From Cepaea nemoralis (taxonomy: Eukaryota; Mollusca; Gastropoda; Stylommatophora; Helicidae): a stretch of 64,000 bases of DNA. Position 1 is the first letter of the stretch. Each line of letters opens with the position of its first letter. The translations under genes were made by a program, and so were the position numbers. Under the pieces are notes generated by a model. That model was not told where the DNA came from. It ran no database searches and saw only the letters and a list, made by a program, of their open reading frames with translations. Positions 53,655 through 63,449 of this stretch are shown here, piece by piece. The stretch lies in assembly GCA_014155875.1 (NCBI GenBank), contig JACEFZ010015010.1, positions 152,501 to 216,500 of the forward strand, read 5' to 3'.

Positions 53655-54635
53655 CTATTTGTGTACCGACCCTATATCAGGCGGTTCTGTTCTTGCATTA
53701 ACCCTCCTCTGATCCCTGTCGATGCTGTGTCTATCTTTCATGTACCCATGACTCATGGTACCTCTACAATTACAACATCTGTTTGCTATCCCTAGCCCTG
53801 GGTCAGTAATGTCGTGAAAACTCTTTTGACCTGACTCAACTTTCCTATCTGCATATTGCATCGTTACACTTGAGTCTCTGTTTAGTCTGAACTCTTTATT
53901 CAATCTTGGCCCATATACCTGGCACCTTGCTTTCTGCTGCATACGCCTTATGCCTGTGTGCCCTGCCCATGCACTATCCTGAGCTGTTCTAGTATATCGG
54001 TCTCTATGTGCTAAAGGTACTGCTGCTTGCCAACGTGCAGTTCTGCTATCTGAAAACCTGCGAGTGAGAACCTTGTTCTTCCTCTCGAAGCACCCTCTAC
54101 CTTTCTTTGACTGCCTATGTTCTACTCTCTTACACCCTTGGGAACATTTGTTCAGATTAGTATCTTGTCTCTGGGAGTCACTAGCACTATACTTGGGATC
54201 CATTCTCATCTGCTCAGCTGTACTATCCTTGTCCTGAGTTCCTGTGTCTACTTCAAGTGCCTCTTCTACCTCAGCTATACTCTCTAATTTAGGTTCTCTT
54301 GTGGTAACTACCTCGTTACTGCTTACACTATATTTTCGGTCCCAATAAACTACTTCCTCTTCTGTACAATCTTTAACTCCTATAACATTTCCTATGATCA
54401 AATCAGCCACTGGTGAGTCCAGAACACACGCTGTCACTCTTCCAGTGATATATGGTGTTTTTACTGTTATTATGGCTACTGGGTAGAACTCTACTGTGCC
54501 GTTGAATGTTATGCATCTAATCTTTTTCCCTGTATAATCCGAGGGATCTATTAAACTTCTCCTCACTCCGATAGACGTACATCCGGAATCCCTAATTGTT
54601 AACGCTGGCCTATCATTAACAAACCCATGATGCAT
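53655..54635 (-). CDS. Retropepsin-like protease with integrase zinc-finger stub
   Basis: 326 codons start at an ATG two bases after the gag stop, in the -1 frame relative to gag. Residues about 8-100 are an aspartic protease: ALTIRDSGCTSIGV (active-site DSG), VKTPYITGRVTACVLDSP and VADLIIGNVIGVKD (the conserved flap-side IIGN). After a charged linker, residues about 165-255 resemble the N-terminal part of Ty3-type integrases: DTNLNKCSQGCKRV, FERKNKVLTRRFSDSR, then AQDSAWAGHTGIRRMQQKAR and CQVYGPRLNKEF. The first zinc-binding H of the H2C2 finger is Q, the usual YWP is YGP, and no catalytic DDE core follows. The last ~70 residues are unrecognised. Confidence 0.82.
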   Translation of the reverse strand: MHHGFVNDRPALTIRDSGCTSIGVRRSLIDPSDYTGKKIRCITFNGTVEFYPVAIITVKTPYITGRVTACVLDSPVADLIIGNVIGVKDCTEEEVVYWDRKYSVSSNEVVTTREPKLESIAEVEEALEVDTGTQDKDSTAEQMRMDPKYSASDSQRQDTNLNKCSQGCKRVEHRQSKKGRGCFERKNKVLTRRFSDSRTARWQAAVPLAHRDRYTRTAQDSAWAGHTGIRRMQQKARCQVYGPRLNKEFRLNRDSSVTMQYADRKVESGQKSFHDITDPGLGIANRCCNCRGTMSHGYMKDRHSIDRDQRRVNARTEPPDIGSVHK

Positions 54636-54637
54636 CT

Positions 54638-55708
54638 TCAGACTTCCTCCGTCATGGACTGCTGATCCTGCTTTAACTGTGTGACTGGCTGACTGTCTTT
54701 TTCAAAAAGAGGTTTGCACCCACTACAATCTTCATTGTTCAGCGTCTCAATTACTTGCGCTGCATTTGAGTGCTCTGTTTCTCTCATCCTACATTGATGG
54801 CTGATATGACCATTCTTTCCACATTTGAAACAAGTAATCTCCCTTTTAGTGTTGTTCGTTGGTCCATCTGATGGTTGTGCATCACACTGTGCTGCCCTGT
54901 GTCTCCAGCTCCCACAATTCCAACATCCGGCATAATTTGGACGTCTCTGGAAGTTCCCTCTTCTATATGGGTACCGTCCTACTCTACCAACATTGTTTCC
55001 TCGGAAACCATTATCTTGAAGTTCTTGCTGCTCACCTTTCTGTGCTGAATCCACACTTTTCGCCCTTGGTCTGATAACTGGATTCTGGTTCTGTTTAGTG
55101 TACGCTGCACAGACTATTTCCTCACTCATTAGTTTCCCAATAGATACGTTAGGATGTGCAGTCATGTAGTTTTGCCCTAACTGAGACATTGTGTCTATGT
55201 CCTTTGGCTTCCGTTCCTCAAAGAACGCCACTAAATTAGAATTGCATGCAGATACTACCTTGTCTCTTAACATTAGATCTACTAATTTATTAAAATCTTT
55301 CCCTACTTCTGCAAGCTCCATCCATTTGTTAAATGCATTCTTTACAGTGTTAACAAAGTCTGTGAAATCTTGATTTGTCTCTGGCACTAACTGTCTAAAC
55401 TTTGTCCTATATCCATGCTCAGTGAGTTGGAACTTAGTCAGCAAACGTTGACGTAAGATAGTGTAGTTGTTCCTTTCTTCTACAGGTAAATTAAACATTG
55501 TTTCTAGGGCCTTACCCGTTAAATACTCGCCCAGTCTAATTGCGTACTCGCTTTCTGGGATGCCTAATACCTTCACTGATGCTTCGAATCTCGACAAATA
55601 GGATTCAAGGCAATCCCGGTCCGTAAAATATGGCAGTTTTAATCTCTGTGACGACTGCGACGGTTTTCTACTTTCCTCACTTTGACCCTTCGATGCAAAT
55701 TCTAACTT
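54638..55708 (-). CDS. Gag: SCAN-like capsid and two CCHC zinc knuckles
   Basis: The open frame runs from 55708; there is no ATG at its start. It contains YAIRLGEYLTGKALETMFNL, ILRQRLLTKFQLTEHGYRTK and DFVNTVKNAFNKW-type text resembling the retroviral-capsid/SCAN fold. An R-rich linker (RYPYRRGNFQRRP) follows, then CWNCGSWRHRAAQC and CFKCGKNGHISHQC, two textbook C-x2-C-x4-H-x4-C nucleic-acid-binding knuckles. The stop at 54638 is followed by the protease ORF. The start is shifted by one base from the coiled-coil ORF upstream, so gag may be broken here or read by frameshift; no canonical slippery heptamer is visible. Confidence 0.85.
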   Translation of the reverse strand, partial: KLEFASKGQSEESRKPSQSSQRLKLPYFTDRDCLESYLSRFEASVKVLGIPESEYAIRLGEYLTGKALETMFNLPVEERNNYTILRQRLLTKFQLTEHGYRTKFRQLVPETNQDFTDFVNTVKNAFNKWMELAEVGKDFNKLVDLMLRDKVVSACNSNLVAFFEERKPKDIDTMSQLGQNYMTAHPNVSIGKLMSEEIVCAAYTKQNQNPVIRPRAKSVDSAQKGEQQELQDNGFRGNNVGRVGRYPYRRGNFQRRPNYAGCWNCGSWRHRAAQCDAQPSDGPTNNTKREITCFKCGKNGHISHQCRMRETEHSNAAQVIETLNNEDCSGCKPLFEKDSQPVTQLKQDQQSMTEEV

Positions 55709-55995
55709 TTAATAGCAATTTTCGCTTCCATCTTAATCTTCTCTTTCTCAATTTCCATTCTCATGTGTGTCTCTCTCTCAGCTAACTTTTCTTCCTGTAG
55801 GCGGTTGGCCTCGAGTTCTGCCTGTCTTTGTTCTCTTTCGGCTTGTCTCTGGTCTCTTTCAATCTGTTGTTGTTCTTTTGCTTCGGCATACTCTTGTAAC
55901 TCTTTACCCTTCAGGCCTATTCGTTCACTTGCTTCAATATATTCCATTAAAGTAGGCATCTTGTACTTGTGGGCACGTTGCTGTCTGTCAGGCAA
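55702..55995 (-). CDS. Gag N-terminal coiled-coil ORF
   Basis: 97 codons from an ATG: MPTLMEYIEASERIGLKGKE then a highly charged E/Q/R-rich helix (KEQQQIERDQRQAEREQRQA). A long coiled coil before the capsid is common in related retroelement Gag proteins. It overlaps the 5' end of the next frame by 7 bases and terminates at TAG (55704-55702). Confidence 0.75.
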   Translation of the reverse strand: MPDRQQRAHKYKMPTLMEYIEASERIGLKGKELQEYAEAKEQQQIERDQRQAEREQRQAELEANRLQEEKLAERETHMRMEIEKEKIKMEAKIAIKS

Positions 55996-58207
55996 TTATA
56001 AATGTAAAGACTCTGCTACTAGTCTTTGTGTGCCCTCCCTAAGTACACCACTACTCCTTGTGTACGTAAATTCGTAGTGCTAAAATATTACTCTGTACTC
56101 ACCCAGTCACTCTATAAGCACTAGGTAGTGAGGGGGGAAGTATCACCTATACTCCCTCGTATATATATCTATGACCACAAGTTCATGAAGTCCCTGGAAA
56201 TATTGTTAAACATACATATAAATACATATACAAACAAATGGATGATAACACTAAGTGATGACTATCCAACGCTAGACTTCACAAGCTGAGTACACGGAGA
56301 CGATGATGACACAGGAATAAACCACAGTAACAACCACAAGCTTGTGTAGAGACACCCACAGTGCGCGTAAAATATAAACATAAATTGACCAAGACCACTA
56401 GACAGCAGAAATGACGAAAGATCACAATAATAACATATATCCGAACACAGCAAATATTATATGCAAATATTATGAAAAGAAAGAGAAACAAAAACAAATT
56501 ATAGCATCAACATATACACAAATCTGACGTCAGACAACTCGGCTCTAGATATTGGTTAAGACTATTTCAATGCCACTGCATGATACGTTAACTCATTAAC
56601 GTTTTTCTTACAAAAATATCGTAAGCACCAGAAAGAATATATATATTTGTGTGCTGTATCCCGACTCTCGAGAAACACCCCAAAAAATCCCCTACTCTTG
56701 ACAAACACTGGACCACATACAAGTAACAGCTTAACAACCGAAAACAATATTTATAAGACAATGAGCAGCAAACAGAATGTCCAAATCGTTGGCCGATAAA
56801 TATGTGCCCACTAATCCGTCGCCAAAAGTTCTTATTTTTTTTTTTTTAAAGAATTTTTCACAATATGTTGGGAATGTATATTGGTAAATGATCCGAAATG
56901 TCTACGATATTCCACATTAGTTGCGTGGTGACTTAAATTTACGTGGTGATCACAAGTTCAAACCGTTGAAAAAAATTGAAGATGATGATTGATTATCCAC
57001 CATGTTCTGTCTCGACCTAGTCCGTCACGTTATTGTACTTTCCTTGGACGTGGTCTAATAATCCAAAAGTCTTTTCTACCTTCGTTGCGAAGATGGCGCT
57101 TTGCTGTATCATAAATGTTATAGATTTCCTTAACAGAAAAGACCAAAATAATGGCAGTAAATGATGAACGCTTTCATTCTGTACCGTCAGTTCTTTTTGG
57201 CAACTGTATGCAACTATGTTCGCGGAGCCGACACGTCATCATTCGTTGTCAAAATGTTTGCTGATTATAAAGTAATGAACACAAAGGGCTTTTAACAAAG
57301 ACGAACAATCAAGTCTGGTTTCACACAAAACGCCTTGTTTTGTTCATTCACAATGAGTCAGCTTGACCACCATAGGTCGTGGAAATTCCCGAGTATCTTT
57401 CCTCCTTCCACCCCTAACTCACAATGTCACCTCAATTTCTCTTTATCACTCTCAGTGAAAAATTCCTCCGTAAAACAGTTTTCACACAAACTTGACAGCC
57501 CCACCCGGCTGCTGTAGGGGTACCGTCACTATCCCCTTCAGTCAACTGTCCGTCAAATCAGCGACTGCCAATTTTTCTCTGTTTTCCAAACATGTACTTC
57601 CCCAGTACCTGGACGCTGGTGTACCCACCCGTCCTATTTACTGCGTCGAATAATCTTGACCAGTCAACTTGCAACAACACAGTGCGCTTGCCTCTAGCAC
57701 ACACACACCTGTCAATTATCTTTGGTTCCCAATCCTGTCATTATCACCGACAGCGACGTCCTACACACACAAACGCTGCCCTCGCCACTCTGGATTCAAC
57801 ACTCGTCTTTCATTGCCGCGTCTGTTAGTTTCAGTACTGCTGCCTGGTATCAAATTTACCTGTCACCGTAATGGACTCTCCCGGTTAGTCTGTATGGCGT
57901 GTCTTTATCACCGACTTTTGTGCTGCCGCTGTTTTTTTGACACCCCCACTCGCTTTAGCGATATGGTTGGTTCCACTTCACCTGTAGTGGACTTGACGTG
58001 AACTGCTGTAGCCAGTTCCCGCACAGAGAAAAACTCAGTGTTTATATGGTGAACACACTCCGCCGTCCACCCTCTCTCCGCGAAGAGCCCACAAATATCT
58101 CAGAATGACAACACAGTCTATAATGTTCTTGACCGTACGTGGCCTTCCAGATACTCCTTACTAAGCGATGAGCGCCCAGATGTTCTTGATCGGACGAGCT
58201 CACAGAT
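55996..58207 (-). other. Long 5' leader of the LTR element
   Basis: About 2.2 kb between 5' LTR and gag without convincing coding sequence on either strand. A primer-binding site was sought just inside the 5' LTR (minus from 58207: atctgtgagctcgtccgatc), but I do not see a clear tRNA 3'-end complement. The region may hold packaging or dimerisation signals, or captured sequence. Confidence 0.55.
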
Positions 58208-59004
58208 TGTCACACGTCGTTCTTGATGATAATATCACGAAGTTCTTACGATGATATGCTCATGATATTATTGTGTGATGGTCGTTGTCTAGGTAACGAT
58301 ACTCATGGTGTGTCAATGGAGATATCTGTCTTGCAATGTAACTCACCCCCGCAGTGCATATTCACCAGGCATGAAACAAGATTCCGTTGGCGCACATAAT
58401 CCTTTATTACCGAAATAAGACGGACAAACGGAACATGTTTATACATCCAGAAACATAATGTAATCCATAGAATATAAATATCCTCCTCACAATTTAACCA
58501 GCACACATCAATTCCTTCTCACGGCCTGCTTCTAATCTCAATCCACAAGACAGGTAATCCAGCTACAATCCTCGGCTGGATCTCCCACAATACAACCCAC
58601 ACATTGGGTTGGAGCCACTGCTCAACTATAGAACCCACTCTGGGTTTAGCCTACACTCAATACAGAACCCACTCTGGGTTCAGGCCTGTCTTCCCAACTA
58701 GAAGAACAACACAACACGGAGCTCTCTCTGAAACGACCTGCCCCGCAGTCAGTCTCCTCTCTCACTCTCCCTCCCGATCAGTTCGACATCTACACATCAA
58801 CTCTCCTGAAGTCCCTTGACTTCACACAACACACAACTGTCTTTCGCCCCATCCCCTGGGGTCCACACTCACCCTTCCCATTATTTCTAAGGACTGGCTG
58901 TTTACTCATAGCCAGGTCAGTCACTTTACTGTCTCCCACTTTCATCTCCATTCTTTCTCATGCCCGGCCACTCAACTCAATGTCAATGACCCAGGCTTAT
59001 GTCA
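58208..59004 (-). repeat. 5' LTR, 797 bp, promoter side
   Basis: Copy of 52556-53352 with tgtcacacgt and ggcttatgtca ends. The AATAAA signal is at plus 58403-58408. It drives minus-strand transcription into the leader and gag. Confidence 0.93.
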
Positions 59005-59039
59005 CTTCTAGATGCTGATGATACTGATTATGGGTTAAC

Positions 59040-59398
59040 ACACATCTGCATGCTAATAATGTACTACTATTACAGTTATTGTGGTTCCTAAGACGAAATT
59101 TGCACATTCCTAGGACTGCCAGAGTAACTACCGACGATTGTCTGATAGAGGCTAATGAAACTAGAACATTATATACAACAATAAGAAAGAGACAAAGAGC
59201 TTTCTTTGGTCACGTGACGACTGGAAAGATCGAGGGGAAGAGAGGCAGAGGCCGGCCAAGAGAAATCATGCTGGGTGGATTGAGGCGGTGGCATGGAGAA
59301 GTATCAACAGCACAGTTGATTCAGAACACCAAAGAGCGAGTATGTGAAGAGACATGAACGCCTACGCCAGCTGGCATGGCACTTGATGATGATAATTG
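59040..59398 (+). pseudogene. RTE LINE C-terminal fragment
   Basis: Plus reads WFLRRNLHIPRTARVTTDDC, LIEANETRTLYTTIRKRQRA, FFGHVTTGKIEGKRGRGRPR and EIMLGGLRRWHGE, ending cacttgatgatgataat. Closely related to 16178-16669, but MRRETLENI between GHV and TTGKI is missing. Confidence 0.82.
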
Positions 59399-59510
59399 CA
59401 GTTACTAAACATGGTGTAACATGTATATGATACACCCTTTAACTTATACTTGTTCTTGCTTCTGTTGGACAGGTCCTGCCTAAACTCCCCTGCATCAAGT
59501 CACGAGACAA

Positions 59511-59536
59511 CGGATGAAGAACGCTGCGTCGAAACG
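59511..59536 (+). ncRNA. Degenerate hammerhead-like motif (candidate)
   Basis: cggatgaag, aacgc-t-gcgt (possible stem II), cgaaacg. The first core base differs from CTGATGA. Compare 39390-39416. Probably a decayed retroelement piece. Confidence 0.25.
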
Positions 59537-59559
59537 CACTGCACCAGTATTTACTAATT

Positions 59560-59790
59560 GACAGGGGAATCACGAGGCGAAGTAGTTACGCCGTCCGTCT
59601 CGAGCTCCGTAGGTTGGGGGTTCGATTCCGGGCTACTTCGTTCGGGTCACGGTTGCAATTTTCTCGGAGACTCGTGGGAGTCTGTCGCTGGAGCTACAGA
59701 ATTTGTGGTTTGTGGGAAGCTTTCGGCAAGCCGTCCCGCGGAAAGATAATGCACCGTATAGGATAAAATACGGTGCGATAAATTCCATCT
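59560..59790 (+). mobile_element. SINE-D with complete tRNA-like head
   Basis: acgaggcgaagtagttacgc (box A), gttgggggttcgattccggg (box B), then ttcggagactcgtgggagtc-type body (ttctcggagactcgtgggag, gctggagctacagaatttgt) and gcaccgtataggataaaata. The head shows that family D, otherwise headless here, is tRNA-derived. Confidence 0.8.
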
Positions 59791-59984
59791 TCTTGTCTTT
59801 TAAACTCTTGTGTTTCCCTAATTGACACCGCCACGATAGCTAAGTAAACCAACATCGTGCTAAGCAACAAAGCTGTGGTCAGTGTTAACGCACGCTGTAT
59901 ACGATTTGGTTTGTAAATGATCACTTTCATAACACACCGAAATCTCCATAAGAATTATATTCTTATCTCTCATCTCTTCTCATC

Positions 59985-60205
59985 AGGTTCCTCCTCTTCT
60001 ACCTTGCGGTGAAGTATAGACAGTGCGATAGTGTCCGCTTATGGGCTTCATGTATTGATAATCCCATGGACTGCTATTCCATCCGCCCATCGTTTACGTG
60101 GTCGGCCTCTTCCTCTGCTTCCATCTGGTCTGCATATCATTGCTTGTTGTGGTATACTGTTAGTTGGTAACCTACTTGCATGGCCAAACCAGTTTACTTG
60201 CTACC
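59985..60205 (-). pseudogene. LINE C-terminal fragment
   Basis: Minus reads VNWFGHASRLPTNSIPQQAM, then GSRGRGRPRKRWADGIAVHG, the FGH...GRGRPRKRW tail of an RTE-like LINE. Short and 5'-truncated. Confidence 0.7.
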
Positions 60206-60224
60206 TTCTAATAAAATCTAGCAC

Positions 60225-60445
60225 TGATATAACCCCCACTTTACTCACCTACTGCCCTGTGGTCATGGGTTCGAATCCGCGTCGATACGGATATTTATAA
60301 CTGACCTGGGCTCCAAGGTCGAGGCAGCTAACACGGGTACCAGGACATGCCTTGGGAAGTGAATGCGCCAGCCTGACACTGAACACCTCACCCAGCGAGT
60401 CTAGACCGATTGGTATATACATATATGGGTGTCACATCATATGTC
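60225..60445 (+). mobile_element. SINE-2, head truncated
   Basis: gtggtcatgggttcgaatcc (box B), tgacctgggctccaaggtcg, cgggtaccaggacatgcctt, gggaagtgaatgcgccagcc, cacatcatatgtccaatgcg. Confidence 0.75.
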
Positions 60446-60499
60446 CAATGCGTGAAAATGGGTGTTTTAGTTTAATTTAATTTTACTATTAATACACAC

Positions 60500-60524
60500 A
60501 AACCAACCAACCCACCCACCCACC

Positions 60525-60581
<57 letters not shown>

Positions 60582-60582
60582 C
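60500..60582 (+). repeat. (CCCA)n(CA)n microsatellite
   Basis: CCAA/CCCA units, then about 40 bases of CA. Confidence 0.95.
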
Positions 60583-60834
60583 TTTTGTTGGCATCAAGTC
60601 TACCACAAATTCAGCGCTTCGATCCATCCAACCTCCGCCTCCCAACAAAAAGAAAACGGCACCACCCACTTTGGCCGCCACCGTTTGTACACGACAGAGT
60701 AGGCTAGGACAGATGTGCTGATACGAGCAACACGATGCAATAACCGACAATAATAACATTACCAAATGAGGACTATTCTCAGCGGTGGCTTCGGTTATCT
60801 TGTGGCGGATCTAACACCGTTGAGCGCACTTTAT

Positions 60835-61060
60835 ATTAGGTGACTGTGGCTTAGGGGTTAGTGATCGCAGTTTCACAATCCCGACATCCTGGGTTCGCAG
60901 TTAGCCTCTGGCGATGTGGGAGCAAATCGCTTTGCAATAATTTTCACAACGCTATTACTGTCGGTCGTTCAGAAAGCAATGGCAAAACACATCACAAGCA
61001 GTCAATAAATGCTTGGGTTGATTTCGACGTCCTGTAAAGAACACGCAACTAAGTATCAAA
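60835..61060 (+). mobile_element. SINE-1 copy
   Basis: tgactgtggcttaggggtta (box A), cctgggttcgcagttagcc (box B region), cggtcgttcagaaagcaatg, gcttgggttgatttcgacgt, cctgtaaagaacacgcaact. Confidence 0.78.
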
Positions 61061-61070
61061 TAGCATTAGC

Positions 61071-61364
61071 TGGTCCGCATGGCCGAATGGATAAGAACGG
61101 GTGTTCTTGAACATCCAGTGTGCTTATGCCGAGGTAAGCGGTTCAACCCCTACACTAGACAGCTGGACTAAAATGTTGACCTGTCGTCTTCGACTTTGGG
61201 ACGTTAATTACAAGTACCTCTGAAGTCGGAGTGGGTTCGCCTGATGGCGAGGGACACTGTTAATAGGGAAAGCTAACCCACGCGCAACATTCAGCCCATC
61301 ACTACTATAAATAGTGTGTATGGACTACGCTTGAGGTCACCAAGCGAGCGCAAAAAAAAAAAAG
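61071..61364 (+). mobile_element. SINE-3 copy, full length, poly-A end
   Basis: ctggtccgcatggccgaatg (box A), gcggttcaacccctacact (box B), aattacaagtacctctgaag, gcgagggacactgttaatag, gtgtatggactacgcttgag, caagcgagcgcaaaaaaaaa. It lies only 10 bases after SINE-1. Confidence 0.82.
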
Positions 61365-61394
61365 CATTAGAAAACAGTAGGTCAAATCAATCAG

Positions 61395-61604
61395 GTAAAA
61401 GCACGGTGCACCCGTTTACACGCCACTGAGGCGAGTTTGGGATATGGCTTTAAATGCATATTTTAATACTCCGTCGCCTTTACCTCCATGGAAATGACAT
61501 GGTACCCATTTTTTGTTAGGTCCACCTGGGGGCCCATGGGATTCGAATATGACCACCGATCCGACAGCCAAGCGTGTTAGATACTGTGCCACTGCTGTTG
61601 CTCA

Positions 61605-61605
<1 letters not shown>
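61395..61605 (-). mobile_element. SINE-2 copy
   Basis: On minus: gcagtggcacagtatctaac (box A-like), ggtcatattcgaatcccatg (box B), gggcccccaggtggacctaa, gggtaccatgtcatttccat. Confidence 0.72.

Positions 61606-61608
<3 letters not shown>

Positions 61609-61693
<85 letters not shown>
61609..61693 (+). repeat. (CT)n microsatellite
   Basis: About 85 bases of pure CT between two SINE-2 copies. Confidence 0.97.
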
Positions 61694-61697
<4 letters not shown>

Positions 61698-61724
61698 TAA
61701 AACCAACAAAAAAAAAGGTAAAGA

Positions 61725-61980
61725 ACCCTTTGTATACGCCATGAGGCCTATGGCACAGGGTCTAGCCCCATGTTTTATATACAAATCGGCACTCGATAAG
61801 TGATGAAGTGGATATCACGCCGCCCGCCTTTACTTCCAGCAACGCTTCCTCTCCCCAATTTTAGGCTGGCTCGAAGCGGCAGCCAACGTTAGTTTTAGTT
61901 TATAATCCGCTTTGGTGGGGGTTCGAATACATGACCGCCTAGCCGGGCAAGTTGGCTAGCCAGATCGCTATGGTGGAGCC
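61725..61980 (-). mobile_element. SINE-2 copy
   Basis: On minus: caccatagcgatctggctag (box A), catgtattcgaacccccacc (box B), ccagcctaaaattggggaga, catcacttatcgagtgccga. Confidence 0.75.
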
Positions 61981-61989
61981 ATGTGGTCA

Positions 61990-62265
61990 AGAAAAACAAT
62001 CTAGCCACAATAGAAATTACTAATCCATTTGTGACCAAGGAGATACGAACGTAATTCGAAAACCCGCATATTGCGTTCAAACACACAGATGCGGTGAATT
62101 TGGAAGCAGACCGTCTTGCGCAGGTTTTCATGCAGTTATATGAGTGTCGGTCGTTCAGAGGGCAAGGGCAAACTACTGAACGTAAACTATCCAAGAAATC
62201 ACAAACAGCCAACAACAACAAAAATGGCTACGACACACTGTAAAGGATATGCAACTAAAGAAGAA
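61990..62265 (+). mobile_element. SINE-1 copy
   Basis: gtaattcgaaaacccgcata, ttgcgttcaaacacacagat (box B region), tgagtgtcggtcgttcagag, gcaaactactgaacgtaaac, tatccaagaaatcacaaaca, ctgtaaaggatatgcaact. Confidence 0.78.
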
Positions 62266-62269
62266 GAAG

Positions 62270-62930
62270 ATATGAATTGTTACGCCTGACCTACATTAAA
62301 ATTGTTTAAACTGTCAGAATCTACTAAAACATGCTGACCGCAAGCGATTTGCAAAAGGGACAATTGCCAAACAAACAAATCAGGCAGTGGCTTCCATAAC
62401 ATATTCAGCCGACCAGAATAGCATGACATTAAAATATAAGTTCTGCCCACCATACATCATCACGCTGTGTAGGGTCACAATACCTTGCTTGTTTGTTAAG
62501 TATGAAAATGTGAGAACCAGCTTAAACATAATTAAAACAGATAGCCAAAACAGCTAAAAAATGAGACGTGGAATCCGTGTTCTGTGAGCTTAAGTTAGCG
62601 TATAAGACACTTTTATAACCACTTAGGAATGAGATATAAAGATAAGCACATGTTGCAAAGTGAACGTCCGGTTGCTGTATACACCAAGTACTGAACGGCG
62701 CTCATTGGCGCTCTTTTGGGGGAGGTGAGTTGGCCAAGTACACTGTTCCTGCAGCGAGGCGCTGTCGTCATTTGGAGATGGCAGGTTCGAATCCCGGTTT
62801 GGTAACAATAACTGTCAATGTTTAGTGTATCATCTCGTAATCTCTACTTCCCTCTTTCACTTCCATAACCTCCAATCAATAGTTGTGAATTTATGTGCTG
62901 TCTCTGTGCCCTCAATGGTTCCACAACAAG
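62270..62930. other. Unassigned stretch with one SINE head-like piece
   Basis: 62755-62805 (tcgtcatttggagatggcag, gttcgaatcccggtttgg) resembles a tRNA-type box B (GTTCGAATCCC). No body matching a family here was found. Confidence 0.4.
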
Positions 62931-63126
62931 TGATATTTCTGTGTACACCAAGCACGAGGTGTACGCAGCTCTTCATGAAACCCCACAACAAGTAATATAT
63001 ATGTGTACGCTAAGCACGAGGTGTACGTGGCTCTTCGTGATACCCCACAACAAGTAATATATCTGTGTACGCTAAGCACGAGGCTCTTCATGATACCCCC
63101 ACAACAAGTGATATTTATGTTTACAA
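62930..63126 (+). repeat. ~65-bp tandem repeat, three units
   Basis: Units carry tgtgtacgctaagcacgagg, gtgtacgtggctcttcgtga, taccccacaacaagtaatat. A fourth partial unit (tgtgtacgccaagcacaagg, ttcttcatgatacc) lies at 63400-63445, beyond a SINE. Confidence 0.9.
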
Positions 63127-63372
63127 AAGTCGCTTAAAAGTCGACAGGGTCGACTTCATTGCACTGGGTTTTATCCCATCTGGCTCGGTCTATTTCCGCA
63201 GCGCGGAAAGCGTCGCACAAATCACGAACACCGTAGCTCTAGCAACGACCCACATGAGTCTCCGAAAAATTTCACCCGTGAACCGAACGACGCGGCCTGG
63301 AATCGAACCCACAACCTTCGGAGCCCGAGTCAAACGGTTTGACCACCTCGCCCCGGAGACGCCATGTTAGGA
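63127..63372 (-). mobile_element. SINE-D inserted in the tandem array
   Basis: On minus: ggggcgaggtggtcaaaccg (box A), gaaggttgtgggttcgattc (box B), caggccgcgtcgttcggttc, ggagactcatgtgggtcgtt, gctagagctacggtgttcgt, accgagccagatgggataaa. Head and body are both present. Confidence 0.8.
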
Positions 63373-63449
63373 GTTCACATTAGGGAGTTCATTATATTTA
63401 TGTGTACGCCAAGCACAAGGTATACGAGGTTCTTCATGATACCACTATT

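Larger units (their letters stand above)
52551..59009 (-). mobile_element. Non-autonomous Ty3-like LTR retrotransposon (gag-PR)
   Basis: A 6449-bp element (52556-59004) is flanked by a 5-bp TSD, cttct, at 52551-52555 and 59005-59009. Both LTRs are 797 bp and begin/end TG...CA. Transcription is on minus: 5' LTR 58208-59004, leader, gag, protease plus integrase stub, polypurine tract, 3' LTR 52556-53352. There is no RT, RNase H or integrase core, so it depends on another element. LTRs differ at only about five positions, so insertion was recent. Confidence 0.93.

Noticed and set aside
57669..58001. 110-residue frame in the LTR leader on the plus strand
   Set aside because: Antisense to the element, no recognisable domain, ordinary length for chance.
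59562..59640. Possible tRNA gene with good box A and box B
   Set aside because: Same position relative to a repeated SINE-D body as other copies; treated as a SINE head.
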